DNA from: Actinomycetota bacterium
GTDB taxonomy: Bacteria; Actinomycetota; Thermoleophilia; Gaiellales; Gaiellaceae
Direction of reading: 5' to 3'
DNA length: 46,012 bases
Assembly: GCA_003139545.1 (NCBI GenBank)
Contig: PLJC01000032.1
Coordinates: 1-46,012, forward strand
Under the pieces are notes generated by a model. The model had not been told where the DNA came from and searched no databases. It worked only from the letters and a program-made list of their open reading frames with translations. Position numbers and translations under genes: made by a program. Within the stretch, counting starts at the first letter, position 1. Every line of letters begins with the position of its first letter. This document shows positions 25,739 through 33,880 of this stretch, one piece after another.

Positions 25739-27231
25739 CGACCGAGGACCGTTTTGTTTTCAACATGAGGGTCGACCTCGGCGAAGATGTCCGCGCTCGA
25801 CATGGCGACCAGATCATTCGCAAGCGCACGGAGCTCCTCGGAAAGCTTGTCGCTTGGAATGCGTTCCCGGATCTTCGCCTCGTGGAAGCGCAGCACTTCG
25901 GGCGGGAGAGGTAGGCCGCCCGGTCGAACGTAACGCATCGCGCCGGTCGCATCTCTTGTTGCGATAACGGCTCCCTTCACCCCCTCCCACGACGGAAACG
26001 GCGTGTCGAGGTTCCCGGTTTCGACTGCTTTTACCATCCCGCGCGCTACGTCACCGTCGCCCAGCTCGATGACGCGGTCGATGATCGCCCGCACCTCGGC
26101 TTCGAGCATTGCCGACTCCTCGGCGAGCTCGTCGCTTTCAGGGAATCGTTGGCCGTTGAGCGCACGAAGAGCCTGAACGGTCGCCCGGATCGCGGCCGCG
26201 GTGCCCCGTGGATACGAGGCGCTCTTGGCTTCCTCGATCGACTTGACGTACATGTAATCGACACCAGCGAGGATTGCGGTGCTCGCGCAGATCGTCGCAA
26301 GAGCCGCCGCCTCAAAATCGTCCAGAGGCCAGTCGCTCATCCACGGCCAGTAGTAGAGAAAGAGCTCAACGTCATCGAAGCCGAACCGTGTCAGGTATTC
26401 GCGAGCCAACCGTCTGTACAACCGCAGCGTCGCGATGTCCTGCACAACGTGAACCATCAGTCCCGGACCGAGTGTCGTGTGCTTCACGCCCTGGGCAGCC
26501 GAGAGGATCGTGTGCAGCAACTCGACGGCCATCAATAGACCCGGCGGAACGAACCCGTGGATATTGCCGACCTGCACGATGTGTGCCGGCGCGCCTCGCT
26601 CCTGGTAGTGCGCGGCTAGGCGGTCGTTGTACTGCGCATTCTTGATTCGCTTGTCGAGCGGGTAGTCCCGCGAATGCTGGACCAGGTCGTGGAAGTCGAA
26701 GTTGCCTGTGCAGCTGATTCCCGCACCGAATCCGATCTCGGCCGAGAGCATGGGCTCCTCATCGTTCGAGCCGCCGAAACGGATTGCGATATCGGAGCCC
26801 TCGACGAGCTGACGACTTCCGTGCACTCCATGACTCACGTAGGGAAAGCCGTTGAGGACACTCGAACCTCGCTCGACGCTTTCCTTGATCGCATCGGTTG
26901 CCTTCGCATACTCATTCTTCCGCGTGTAGGTGTCGACGTGCACATACACGAGCTCCGCCCCGGCTTCGCGCGCGATCGCGAGATGACTGAGTACGTCGTC
27001 GATGGTTGCGTGGCCGAATCCGACCTGGATCGCAGGCACTCCGCGGTCAATCGCGTGACGCACGACGTCGACGTGCACCTTGTGCGCAGGAAGCGCAGAC
27101 ATATATGCGACCGCCTCGTCCAGATCCACTTCTGCACCGGTCGGCCAGCGCCCGAGGACATCCTGCCGCGACGCGTGAAACACGTCGTCGTCCCATCGGT
27201 CCATCGAAAGTGGTTCGTCGTATGCCTTCAC
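25735..27231 (-). CDS. glutamate-mutase-like AdoCbl mutase, catalytic E subunit
   Basis: TIM-barrel catalytic subunit of 498 aa, homologous to glutamate mutase epsilon (GlmE/MutE, about 483 aa). Family stretches include WPTGAEVDLDEAVAY, DTYTRKNEY, NGFPYVSHGVHG and YVKSIEEA. Against my recalled Clostridium cochlearium GlmE, cofactor residues Lys326/Glu330 are kept (Lys330/Glu334), and Arg100 and Arg149 are kept (Arg104, Arg151). Arg66 has no counterpart, and Glu171, Tyr177 and Tyr181 become Gly176, Asp182 and His186. The substrate is therefore probably not glutamate. GTG at 27231 overlaps the S-subunit stop (GTGA). The long reading upstream to 27732 is a shadow. Confidence 0.9.
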   Translation of the reverse strand: MKAYDEPLSMDRWDDDVFHASRQDVLGRWPTGAEVDLDEAVAYMSALPAHKVHVDVVRHAIDRGVPAIQVGFGHATIDDVLSHLAIAREAGAELVYVHVDTYTRKNEYAKATDAIKESVERGSSVLNGFPYVSHGVHGSRQLVEGSDIAIRFGGSNDEEPMLSAEIGFGAGISCTGNFDFHDLVQHSRDYPLDKRIKNAQYNDRLAAHYQERGAPAHIVQVGNIHGFVPPGLLMAVELLHTILSAAQGVKHTTLGPGLMVHVVQDIATLRLYRRLAREYLTRFGFDDVELFLYYWPWMSDWPLDDFEAAALATICASTAILAGVDYMYVKSIEEAKSASYPRGTAAAIRATVQALRALNGQRFPESDELAEESAMLEAEVRAIIDRVIELGDGDVARGMVKAVETGNLDTPFPSWEGVKGAVIATRDATGAMRYVRPGGLPLPPEVLRFHEAKIRERIPSDKLSEELRALANDLVAMSSADIFAEVDPHVENKTVLGR

Positions 27232-27674
27232 GATGCCTCCGTCAGTCCGAGGTCTTCCGCAAGGTGCGGAATGCAGAGAGCCGGCGGAGTTCCCGGGGGA
27301 TAGACGCGGTCGATGCCGATCGACTTGAACTCCGCTTCGGATTCCTCCCAGCTGGATTGGCCAACGTAGACGTTCCCGCCGACATAGATCAGGATGTCGC
27401 CGATTCCGGCTTCGCGGCACATGTCGCGCAGTCCGCGACAGTCCAACAACCCCATGCCGTAGACAGACGAGATCAGGATTGCGTCGGCCCTCGTCTCGAG
27501 GGCCGCCTCGACAAACGTTTCCTGGTTCACACAGGCTCCCAGCCCAACCACTTTGACGCCCGCATCTTCGAGCGTGTGTCGCAGGAGCCAATTGCCGATT
27601 ACGTGCGCGTCGCCGCCGATCGTTCCGGTGACGACGACAACTTTTCCCTCGCGATCTGCAATTGCCGAACTCAT
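27228..27674 (-). CDS. glutamate-mutase-like AdoCbl mutase, B12-binding S subunit
   Basis: Small cobalamin-binding subunit of 148 aa, the usual GlmS/MutS size. The base-off/His-on motif DAHVIG (residues 22-27, lower ligand His24) is intact. SSVYGMG (69-75), VGGNVYVG (98-105) and IDRVYPPGT, which cradle the dimethylbenzimidazole tail, also match GlmS closely. It pairs with the E subunit directly downstream to form the active mutase. ATG at 27674 overlaps the synthetase stop (ATGA). Confidence 0.93.
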   Translation of the reverse strand: MSSAIADREGKVVVVTGTIGGDAHVIGNWLLRHTLEDAGVKVVGLGACVNQETFVEAALETRADAILISSVYGMGLLDCRGLRDMCREAGIGDILIYVGGNVYVGQSSWEESEAEFKSIGIDRVYPPGTPPALCIPHLAEDLGLTEAS

Positions 27675-29782
27675 CGGGTCTCGACCTCCTCCAACAAGCA
27701 ATCGACGGCGACGAGCTCGAGATCTGCCTCACGGACGAGGACAGGATTCAGCTCGAGCACACAAACGTGTGGGTGCGTATCCATGTAACCGAGCACAGAC
27801 TGAATGAAGCGCTCGAACGACTCTCTCGGCAGTGCGCGCATTCCTCGGTACCCCCCAAAGGCTGGGCCGACGCGAAGCTCATCGAGCATCCCCGCAGACG
27901 CTGTGACGGCATCCGCGCCGATTCGCACGGTGACATCTGCCAGCAGCTCGGACAGAACGCCGCCAGCACCAACGCAAAGGACGACGCCGAGTGTTTCATC
28001 TCTATACGCGGAGACGAGGAGCTCTGGCAGTCGAGTCTTGACGTGCTCTTGAACGATGAAGCCACCCGACATCGAGGAAATCGTGCAGTAGGCATGCCGG
28101 AGCGCCTCGGCTGTGTCGAGTCCGGTGATCACCGCGTCGTGCTCGGTCTTGTGGACGAGGTCGTCGGCCGCCGATTTCAGCGTCACCGGGTAACCGATGT
28201 CGTTCGCTGCCGCGAGCAGGTCGTCGATGCTGCGTGCGAGGTGCCAGCGAGCCATGGGAATGCCGCCTTCCTCCGCGGCTGCGAGCGCGCTGTGTCCGCT
28301 CAGCGGGATGCCGCCGGGAACGTCCGCGGCAACGAGCGAGCGTTGCGGTTCACGGGCAATTGCGCCGCGACGGAGCGCAGCGAGCGCACGCAGGACCCGG
28401 CTCACATCGGGCAGGACGAAGAAACCCATTGCGACAAGAGCGTCGGCGAGGTCATCGGTCATGAGTCCCGTGATAATCACCTTCGAGGCGAGCCGTGAGA
28501 CCGACCCGAGCTCGCGTAACAGCGTCTCGCGGTGCTGCGGCACGAGACCGCGGTACGCCGTGCTCAGGACGATGAAATCGAAGCCGGGATCCGCGGCAAC
28601 GATGTCCAAGATCTGCGGCGTGATCCCCTCGCGCAGCCCCGAATTGGCGGTCAGGTCAATCGGGTTCGCAACCGCCGTAGGCCCGAGCACCTCTGCAAGG
28701 GCCTCTTGAGTGGCCGCCATGGGCGTCTCCAGATCAAGGCCGTACCGAGCGCAATCGTCGGCGATCAACGCCGCCTCGCCGCCCGACACCGAGATTGCAC
28801 AGACCGAGCCCCGCCCCTTCGCATCGAGTCTCGATTTGAGCGCGATGATGTCGATAGCGTCGCCGATGCTCAGCGCGCGGATCACTCCATCGCTTGTAAA
28901 CGCCGCGCCGTAGGCGGCATCGGCGCCGACAAGCCGCCCGGTGTGTGCCGCTGATACGGCAGCTCCGGCGGCGCTGGACCCAGCTTTGACGGCGACGACA
29001 AACTTGCCGCCGTCGACGAGAGCTCGACAGGCAGCACGGAATCGCTGACCGTCAGCTACCCCCTCGACGAAGAGCAGCACCGCCTCCGTCTCGTCGTCCA
29101 TCGAAACGTGCTCGATAAAGTCGGTGACGTCGAGGTCGATCTCGGTGCCGGTCGTGATGCGATAGCGCAAACCCAGGCCGAGCTTCCCGGCGAGCGCGGT
29201 AGCAACGCTCGCGGCCCCCCCACTCTGGCTGATGATCGACAGGCCGCCAGGCTGCAGCCGGACGCACTCGTGCACATTCGCAAACGTCGCACAGGCGCCG
29301 CTGTGAAAGTCCACGAAGCCGGATGTCGATGGCCCGAGGATCGACATTCCCCCCGCGACGGCTGTCTCGAGGATCTCGCTGCCACGGCCGTCGTCTGCCT
29401 CCGGGATGCCCGCTGCGAAGATGACGGCACTCGGGACGCCGAGCTCCGACGCCGACGCAATCACATCGATCGCTTGCGCTGCAGGAACCGCCACGACAAC
29501 GAGGTCGGGCCGGCTGGGAAGATGCGACAAATCTTCGAAGCATTGCCGCCCCGCGACGACCTCGAGTCGTGGGTTCACACCCCAGACGGCGCCTTCGAAG
29601 CCGAAGTGCGACAACGCCTCCAACGCACGGCGACCTGCGCCGGCCTTCTCCGAGGCGCCGACAATCGCAACCGATGTCGGGTGCAAGAGGGAGGCCACTC
29701 GACCGGATCGCGCTGCGCCAACGGAGTCGGACGACACAACGCGTGTCGTTCCGGCCGAGGCCGCGATGTCGTTATCCACCAT
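27671..29782 (-). CDS. NDP-forming acyl-CoA synthetase (fused alpha/beta subunits)
   Basis: Fused ADP-forming acetyl-CoA synthetase-like protein, 703 aa. Order: CoA-binding Rossmann domain (SVAIVGASEKAGAGR near residue 35), succinyl-CoA-ligase-like domains with the phosphohistidine in AAHTGRLVG, then a C-terminal ATP-grasp domain (VTLKSAADDLVHKT to the ELNPVLV motif). Family members make acetyl-CoA, other short acyl-CoAs or feruloyl-CoA (FerA). First gene of the B12-mutase operon, so it may activate the free acid made or consumed by the mutase. The start is the ATG at 29782 (an in-frame TTG precedes it), almost abutting the regulon motif; no Shine-Dalgarno, so probably leaderless. Confidence 0.87.
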   Translation of the reverse strand: MVDNDIAASAGTTRVVSSDSVGAARSGRVASLLHPTSVAIVGASEKAGAGRRALEALSHFGFEGAVWGVNPRLEVVAGRQCFEDLSHLPSRPDLVVVAVPAAQAIDVIASASELGVPSAVIFAAGIPEADDGRGSEILETAVAGGMSILGPSTSGFVDFHSGACATFANVHECVRLQPGGLSIISQSGGAASVATALAGKLGLGLRYRITTGTEIDLDVTDFIEHVSMDDETEAVLLFVEGVADGQRFRAACRALVDGGKFVVAVKAGSSAAGAAVSAAHTGRLVGADAAYGAAFTSDGVIRALSIGDAIDIIALKSRLDAKGRGSVCAISVSGGEAALIADDCARYGLDLETPMAATQEALAEVLGPTAVANPIDLTANSGLREGITPQILDIVAADPGFDFIVLSTAYRGLVPQHRETLLRELGSVSRLASKVIITGLMTDDLADALVAMGFFVLPDVSRVLRALAALRRGAIAREPQRSLVAADVPGGIPLSGHSALAAAEEGGIPMARWHLARSIDDLLAAANDIGYPVTLKSAADDLVHKTEHDAVITGLDTAEALRHAYCTISSMSGGFIVQEHVKTRLPELLVSAYRDETLGVVLCVGAGGVLSELLADVTVRIGADAVTASAGMLDELRVGPAFGGYRGMRALPRESFERFIQSVLGYMDTHPHVCVLELNPVLVREADLELVAVDCLLEEVETR

Positions 29783-29784
29783 CA

Positions 29785-29795
29785 AGTATCATAAT
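29785..29795 (+). promoter_or_regulatory. regulon motif at the B12-mutase operon start
   Basis: AGTATCATAAT matches AGTRTAATNAT at 10 of 11 positions and continues TTATC, extending the dyad. On the minus strand TATGAT forms a plausible -10 for a leaderless transcript, since the motif ends 2 nt before the ATG at 29782. Confidence 0.5.
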
Positions 29796-29828
29796 TATCC
29801 AAAATTTCAATGTCCGCGTCAAAAAGCG

Positions 29829-30992
29829 CTACGCCCCGGCCGCGCCAACCTGTCGCAATTCCTCGATCTCTGCAGTCGAATAGCCGAGATCGCCGAGTAT
29901 CTCGGCGCAGTCCTGGCCCGGCGCGGCGGCGTACCTGTCGGTCGGTGCTGCTTCCGGCGTGAACCGCGGCACGGGCACCCGATAGTCGGCGGTAACGCGT
30001 CCTGTCGCTCGCGCAAGGTCGAACGCCTCCCCCAGTTCGCGGACCGGCGAGACAGCAGTATCAACATCCTTCAACCGGTCTACCCACTCGTCGCGGTTGT
30101 GTGCCGCAAATGCCTCGGTGAAGGCCCGGCGTATCTCCGGCCACCGATCGGGATCGAACTGTAGAGACACCAGGTCAGGTCGAGCCAGAACGTCGCAGAG
30201 CGCGGCGAAGAACTTGGGCTCCACACACCCGACAGCGAGCCATCGGTCGTCTGCCGTGCGATAGCAATCGTAGAAGGGCGCTCGCCCCGAAATGATGCTT
30301 CCCTCGAACGACGGGTCCGGCGCGCCCGCCTCTCGCCAGGCTGCGGCGACCGAGAGCAGCGAAAGGACGCCGTCGAACATCGATACGTCGACGAACGAGC
30401 CCTCTCCGTCTGTGCCGCGCCGATGCAAGGCGGCGAGCACCCCAAGCGCAGCCACGAACCCACCGGCGGAGAAGTCCGCGACAACGTTCAAGGGGATACC
30501 CGGCTTCGCGCCGCCGGCGCGTGTGGTGATTGCCAGAAGCCCCGCTTCGGCCAAGTAGTTGATGTCGTGACCAGCCTTCTGCGCCATCGGGCCCGTCTGT
30601 CCGTAGCCGGTCAGTGAGCAGTAGACGACGCTCGGATTGATCTCGGCGACCGCTGGGTAGTCGAAGCCGAGCCGGCCGACGGCACCGGGGCGAAACCCCT
30701 CCATGAACACGTCCGCGCTCCTGATCAGACGCGTCAAGACCTCTTTGCCCTGAGCGCTCTTCAGGTCGATGACGATCGACCGTCGCGACCGAAAGAGCGG
30801 ATTGATCCGCTGCTCACGAGACTTGTGGCCGCCGTGATAGGGAATCCCGCCGACGAACGACCCTTCCCTGCGCGAGGAAGGCGGCTCGACCGTGATCACG
30901 TCGGCTCCGAGATCACCCAGGATCGTCGTGGCGAACGGCCCCGGTGCGAGCTGGGTGAGATCCACGACGCGAATGTCGGTTAGGTATCCCAT
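29829..30992 (-). CDS. CaiB/BaiF family: alpha-methylacyl-CoA racemase-like
   Basis: Family III CoA-transferase fold, 387 aa. AGHDINYLAEAG and PLNVVADFSAGG match the two catalytic regions of alpha-methylacyl-CoA racemases (His/Asp pair) better than those of formyl-CoA-type transferases. It would therefore interconvert 2R/2S methyl-branched acyl-CoAs, although CoA transfer is not excluded. Branched acyl-CoAs would fit a carbon-skeleton mutase in the same regulon. ATG at 30992; AAGGAG lies unusually far upstream (about 19 nt). Monocistronic as far as visible, divergent from the BadI-like gene. Confidence 0.8.
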   Translation of the reverse strand: MGYLTDIRVVDLTQLAPGPFATTILGDLGADVITVEPPSSRREGSFVGGIPYHGGHKSREQRINPLFRSRRSIVIDLKSAQGKEVLTRLIRSADVFMEGFRPGAVGRLGFDYPAVAEINPSVVYCSLTGYGQTGPMAQKAGHDINYLAEAGLLAITTRAGGAKPGIPLNVVADFSAGGFVAALGVLAALHRRGTDGEGSFVDVSMFDGVLSLLSVAAAWREAGAPDPSFEGSIISGRAPFYDCYRTADDRWLAVGCVEPKFFAALCDVLARPDLVSLQFDPDRWPEIRRAFTEAFAAHNRDEWVDRLKDVDTAVSPVRELGEAFDLARATGRVTADYRVPVPRFTPEAAPTDRYAAAPGQDCAEILGDLGYSTAEIEELRQVGAAGA

Positions 30993-31025
30993 GCGCGCTT
31001 GCCCGCTGCCACTCCTTCCGATATT

Positions 31026-31042
31026 AGAGTAATCAGTATAAG
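31026..31042. promoter_or_regulatory. divergent regulon motif (racemase / BadI-like genes)
   Basis: AGAGTAATCAG (31026-31036) matches AGTRTAATNAT at 9 of 11 positions, and the overlapping AGTATAAGCAA (31036 on) is a partial second copy. This is the weakest member of the set. It lies in the 70-nt divergent gap between 30992 (minus) and 31063 (plus). AAAGGA provides a Shine-Dalgarno for 31063. Confidence 0.4.
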
Positions 31043-31062
31043 CAATCGGCGAAAGGACGAAG

Positions 31063-31851
31063 ATGGCCTACGGAGACATCCTCTACGAGGTCGAAGACGG
31101 TGTGGCGCGCTTGACCATCAACCGGCCAGAGGTCTACAACGCCTTCCGCAGCCAGACCTTGCAAGAGCTGACGCACGCGTATGAGCAACTGCTGGACGAC
31201 CGGCAGGTGGGCGTCGTGGTGCTTACCGGCACGGGCGAGAAGGCTTTCTGCGCCGGCGGCGACGTGAACGAAGAGGCGAAGGGATGGCTGGAGGGCCGCG
31301 GCGGCGAGCTCGAGACGAAGGCGCTCTACGCGGCAATGCGCGCGTCTCTGAAGCCGACGATCGCTCGCGTCAATGGATATTCGATCGGCGGCGGCAACCA
31401 TCTCGCCTATCTGTGCGACTTCAGTGTCGCGGCCGACCACGCGATTTTCGGGCAGAACGGTCCCCGCGTCGGCAGCCCCGCCCAAGGGTGGCTGGTCAGC
31501 TACCTCGTCCGGGTCGTCGGCGCCAAGCGAGCAAGAGAGATGTGGATGTTGTGCCGCCGCTATACGGCACAGGAGATGCTGGCCTGGGGGCTGGTGAACG
31601 CCGTGGTTCCCTACCCAGACCTCGACGCGGAGGTTGCTCGATGGTGCGACGACATTCTGGCTCTCAGCCCGAGCGTCATCAAGGTCGTCAAACGCACCTT
31701 CGACGCGGAATACGAGCAGCTCCGGGAGTACCAGGACAATCAGGACTACCTCGAGGAGATCAATCCGGGTTTCTTCGAGAGTGGGGAACAACTCGAAGGC
31801 GCGAATGCCTTCCTCGAGAAGAGGCGACCCGACTTCTCGCCGTGGCGGTAA
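31063..31851 (+). CDS. BadI/MenB-like crotonase (2-ketocyclohexanecarboxyl-CoA hydrolase type)
   Basis: Crotonase-fold protein of 262 aa. YNAFRSQTLQEL, GEKAFCAGGDVNE, RVNGYSIGGGNHLAYLCD, AIFGQNGPRVGS and RVVGAKRAREMW follow BadI and MenB rather than hydratases, and both hydratase Glu positions are non-acidic. BadI opens the ring of 2-ketocyclohexane-1-carboxyl-CoA by a reverse Dieckmann reaction to give pimeloyl-CoA. Here it lies convergent with a BadH-like dehydrogenase that ends one base away, which strongly supports that pairing. MenB is the main alternative, but no other menaquinone gene is nearby. Confidence 0.78.
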   Translation: MAYGDILYEVEDGVARLTINRPEVYNAFRSQTLQELTHAYEQLLDDRQVGVVVLTGTGEKAFCAGGDVNEEAKGWLEGRGGELETKALYAAMRASLKPTIARVNGYSIGGGNHLAYLCDFSVAADHAIFGQNGPRVGSPAQGWLVSYLVRVVGAKRAREMWMLCRRYTAQEMLAWGLVNAVVPYPDLDAEVARWCDDILALSPSVIKVVKRTFDAEYEQLREYQDNQDYLEEINPGFFESGEQLEGANAFLEKRRPDFSPWR

Positions 31852-32607
31852 CTAGGCCATGGTGAGCCCGCCACTCACCGAGAGCGTCTGGCCGGTGATG
31901 AAGCCGGCGCGGTCGCTCGCGAAGAACGCAACGGCCGCGGCGACGTCCCCGGGCTGACCGAGGCGCTTCATAGGTACTGCTCGGGTCATTGCTGCGATCA
32001 CTCTGTCGGCGCTCTCATGAGCCGAAACAATCTCCGCTAGAAGCGGCGTCTCCGTCGGCCCCGGACAGACGACGTTGGCGGTGACTCCCTTGGTAGCTAC
32101 CTCGCGGGCGACGGTCTTGGTGAACGCGATGACCCCGCCTTTCGCTCCGGCGTAAACAGCTTCAAGGCTCGACCCGACACGCGCCGCGTCCGACCCGATG
32201 TTGACGATACGCCCTGAGCCTCGTTCTATCATCCCAGGAAGCACGCGAGATGTCGTGCGGAGGACGCCGACGTAATTGATATCGATCACGCGCATCCAAA
32301 AAGCTTCATCGGTTTCCAGGAACGGATGGAGTTCGTCCCAGCCGGCGTTGTTGACGAGGATGTCGATCGGCCCGAGTTCGTGCTCAACCGTGGCGACGCC
32401 GCGATCCACGGAGTCGCTCTTGGTTACATCGACCTCGACAGCGACGGCGGCTCCGCCATTACTCCGGATCGCCTCAGCGCCTTCCTTCGCGTCGTCGATT
32501 CGCAGGTCGCAAATCGCAACGGCATGCCCGTCCGCGGCAAGCGCCTCGGCGATCGCTCGGCCGATCCCTCGTGCGGCGCCTGTGACAAGAGCGATCCGTG
32601 TGGGCAT
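31852..32607 (-). CDS. BadH-like SDR (2-hydroxycyclohexanecarboxyl-CoA dehydrogenase type)
   Basis: SDR of 251 aa. TGAARGIG at 9-16, NNAG at 86-89, catalytic Ser139, Tyr152 and Lys156. Beyond the generic motifs, LVNNAGWDELHPF, IVNIGSDAARVGSS, VCPGPTETPLLA and GFITGQTLSVSGGLTM closely resemble my memory of BadH from Rhodopseudomonas palustris, which oxidises 2-hydroxycyclohexane-1-carboxyl-CoA. ATG at 32607 follows GAGAGGAG at good spacing; the GTG at 32637 is less likely. Divergent from the regulator gene, with the regulon motif between them. Confidence 0.82.
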   Translation of the reverse strand: MPTRIALVTGAARGIGRAIAEALAADGHAVAICDLRIDDAKEGAEAIRSNGGAAVAVEVDVTKSDSVDRGVATVEHELGPIDILVNNAGWDELHPFLETDEAFWMRVIDINYVGVLRTTSRVLPGMIERGSGRIVNIGSDAARVGSSLEAVYAGAKGGVIAFTKTVAREVATKGVTANVVCPGPTETPLLAEIVSAHESADRVIAAMTRAVPMKRLGQPGDVAAAVAFFASDRAGFITGQTLSVSGGLTMA

Positions 32608-32673
32608 TCTGCACTCCTCTCGAATGACGTCGATCACCCATGACGCTGGGCAACAACGCGCTGCAAGCGTTAG

Positions 32674-32684
32674 AGTGTAATTAT
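32674..32684 (+). promoter_or_regulatory. regulon motif abutting the GntR start codon
   Basis: AGTGTAATTAT is an exact match to AGTRTAATNAT and ends at the base before the ATG at 32685. TAGAGT (32671-32676) could be the -10 of a leaderless regulator transcript, at -14 to -9, the same offset as TATCAT before 9014. On the minus strand TACACT could drive the BadH-like gene. This position would allow autorepression. Confidence 0.6.
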
Positions 32685-33443
32685 ATGCCGAGCAACGATA
32701 GCGCGTTCCAGATCCGCCAAGCGCCGAAAGCCTCCGACCTCCTTGCCGAGGAAATGCGAGGACGAATCATCGGGCAGGCACTCGAGCCCGGCTCGCCGCT
32801 CCCCTCAGAAGGCGACTTAATTCGAGATCTCGGCCTGAGCCGCGCAACAGTGCGGGAGGCGCTCCGCCTCCTCGAAGCCGACGGGTTGATCTCGATTAAG
32901 CGCGGCCCCGGCGGCGGGATCGTCGTCCGGCATCCCGAGGGGACTCAAATCACACGATCGATTGCGTTGATGCTCGTTCTCTCAGAGGCTCCACTCAGAG
33001 ACCTGTTCCAATATCGAAAAGCAGTTGAGCCAGCGACCGCTGCCCTCGCTGCCGTCAACGCGACAGCCGAGCAACGCGACTACTTGAAACAGGCCGTAGA
33101 AGAGCCCGAAAACGACACCAGCAAGCGAGTCAATTTCCACATGCTTGTTGCCGCACTCTCCGGGAACGCCCTCTACGAGCTGAACATCCGCATGCTCCAC
33201 GACCTAATCGAGTGGCACGTCAGCGGCGAATCGCTATCGGAACAGGACGTAGAAGAAACCTCAGGCATCCACCTCAAGATCGCGCACGCGATCATCGCCA
33301 AAGACTCAGCAGAGGCAAGCCGCCTTATGCTCCGGCACCTCGAGTCATTCGAGGAACGAATGCAGCAAGCCGGACGCCTCAACGAACCGATTATCCCGCG
33401 CAGCCGCTGGAACAAAGGAACCCAAGGCTGGCGTCGCGCATAA
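32685..33443 (+). CDS. GntR-family regulator, FadR/FCD subfamily
   Basis: Transcription regulator of 252 aa. The winged helix (about 16-80) shows LPSEGDLIRDLGLSRATVREALRLLE, the GntR recognition helix, and the wing SIKRGPGGGIVV. The C-terminal FCD domain shows FHMLVAALSGN and HLKIAHAIIAKDSAEASRLMLRHL, with the His ligands of the metal/effector site. FadR-type regulators mostly repress catabolic genes until an acid or acyl-CoA binds. It is the only regulator in the window, and its start codon abuts the motif found at six other promoters here. I chose ATG at 32685 over an in-frame start at 32640 because the HTH then begins at the usual place. Confidence 0.92.
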   Translation: MPSNDSAFQIRQAPKASDLLAEEMRGRIIGQALEPGSPLPSEGDLIRDLGLSRATVREALRLLEADGLISIKRGPGGGIVVRHPEGTQITRSIALMLVLSEAPLRDLFQYRKAVEPATAALAAVNATAEQRDYLKQAVEEPENDTSKRVNFHMLVAALSGNALYELNIRMLHDLIEWHVSGESLSEQDVEETSGIHLKIAHAIIAKDSAEASRLMLRHLESFEERMQQAGRLNEPIIPRSRWNKGTQGWRRA

Positions 33444-33450
33444 GCGGTCG

Positions 33451-33876
33451 TCAGTCCGGCACCTCGACCAGCACGTTGCCTGATTTCACACTGGTCTGAA
33501 ACGTCTCCACCGGCCCGGGCACGCCAGTCGTGTCGCCCATTTCGATGTCGGTCTCGTACACAGCAACGCGAACTCCATCTCCGAACACTGCGTCGCCGCT
33601 CTGCAGGTCGAACTCCCAGGCGTGCCAGGGGCAACGAATGATTTCCCCCTCACGATCGACCTCGATCTCCGGTCGCAGAGCTCCGTTGAAACGGGGACGC
33701 ACGAATCCTCCCAACGTCCCTAAGCACAGCGGTCCACCCTGGTGCGGGCAACGGTTTCTGATCGCAAAGAAGCGGCCACCCACGTTGAAGACCCCGATTG
33801 ATCTTCCGCCGATGTCGACGATGCTCCGACCTCCCGGCGGAATGTCCTCGATCCTCCCGACGACGTGCCGAGCCAT
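33451..33876 (-). CDS. Rieske [2Fe-2S] protein
   Basis: Single Rieske domain of 141 aa. CPHQGG supplies Cys and His and CPWHAWEF the second Cys and His, with a larger than usual loop between them. It is not attached to a catalytic dioxygenase domain, so it may be a ferredoxin that feeds electrons to an oxygenase elsewhere or a regulatory/binding module. Last gene of the cupin/amidohydrolase operon, and convergent with the regulator gene only 7 nt away. Confidence 0.85.
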   Translation of the reverse strand: MARHVVGRIEDIPPGGRSIVDIGGRSIGVFNVGGRFFAIRNRCPHQGGPLCLGTLGGFVRPRFNGALRPEIEVDREGEIIRCPWHAWEFDLQSGDAVFGDGVRVAVYETDIEMGDTTGVPGPVETFQTSVKSGNVLVEVPD

Positions 33877-33880
33877 CCGT

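Noticed and set aside
25735..27674. Glutamate fermentation via methylaspartate
   Set aside because: Mutase subunits and MutL fit, but methylaspartate ammonia-lyase is absent, the substrate residues differ and the neighbours are acyl-CoA enzymes.
31063..31851. Menaquinone biosynthesis MenB
   Set aside because: Sequence resembles MenB too, but no other men gene is present and the convergent partner is BadH-like; a MenB role is left as a minor alternative.
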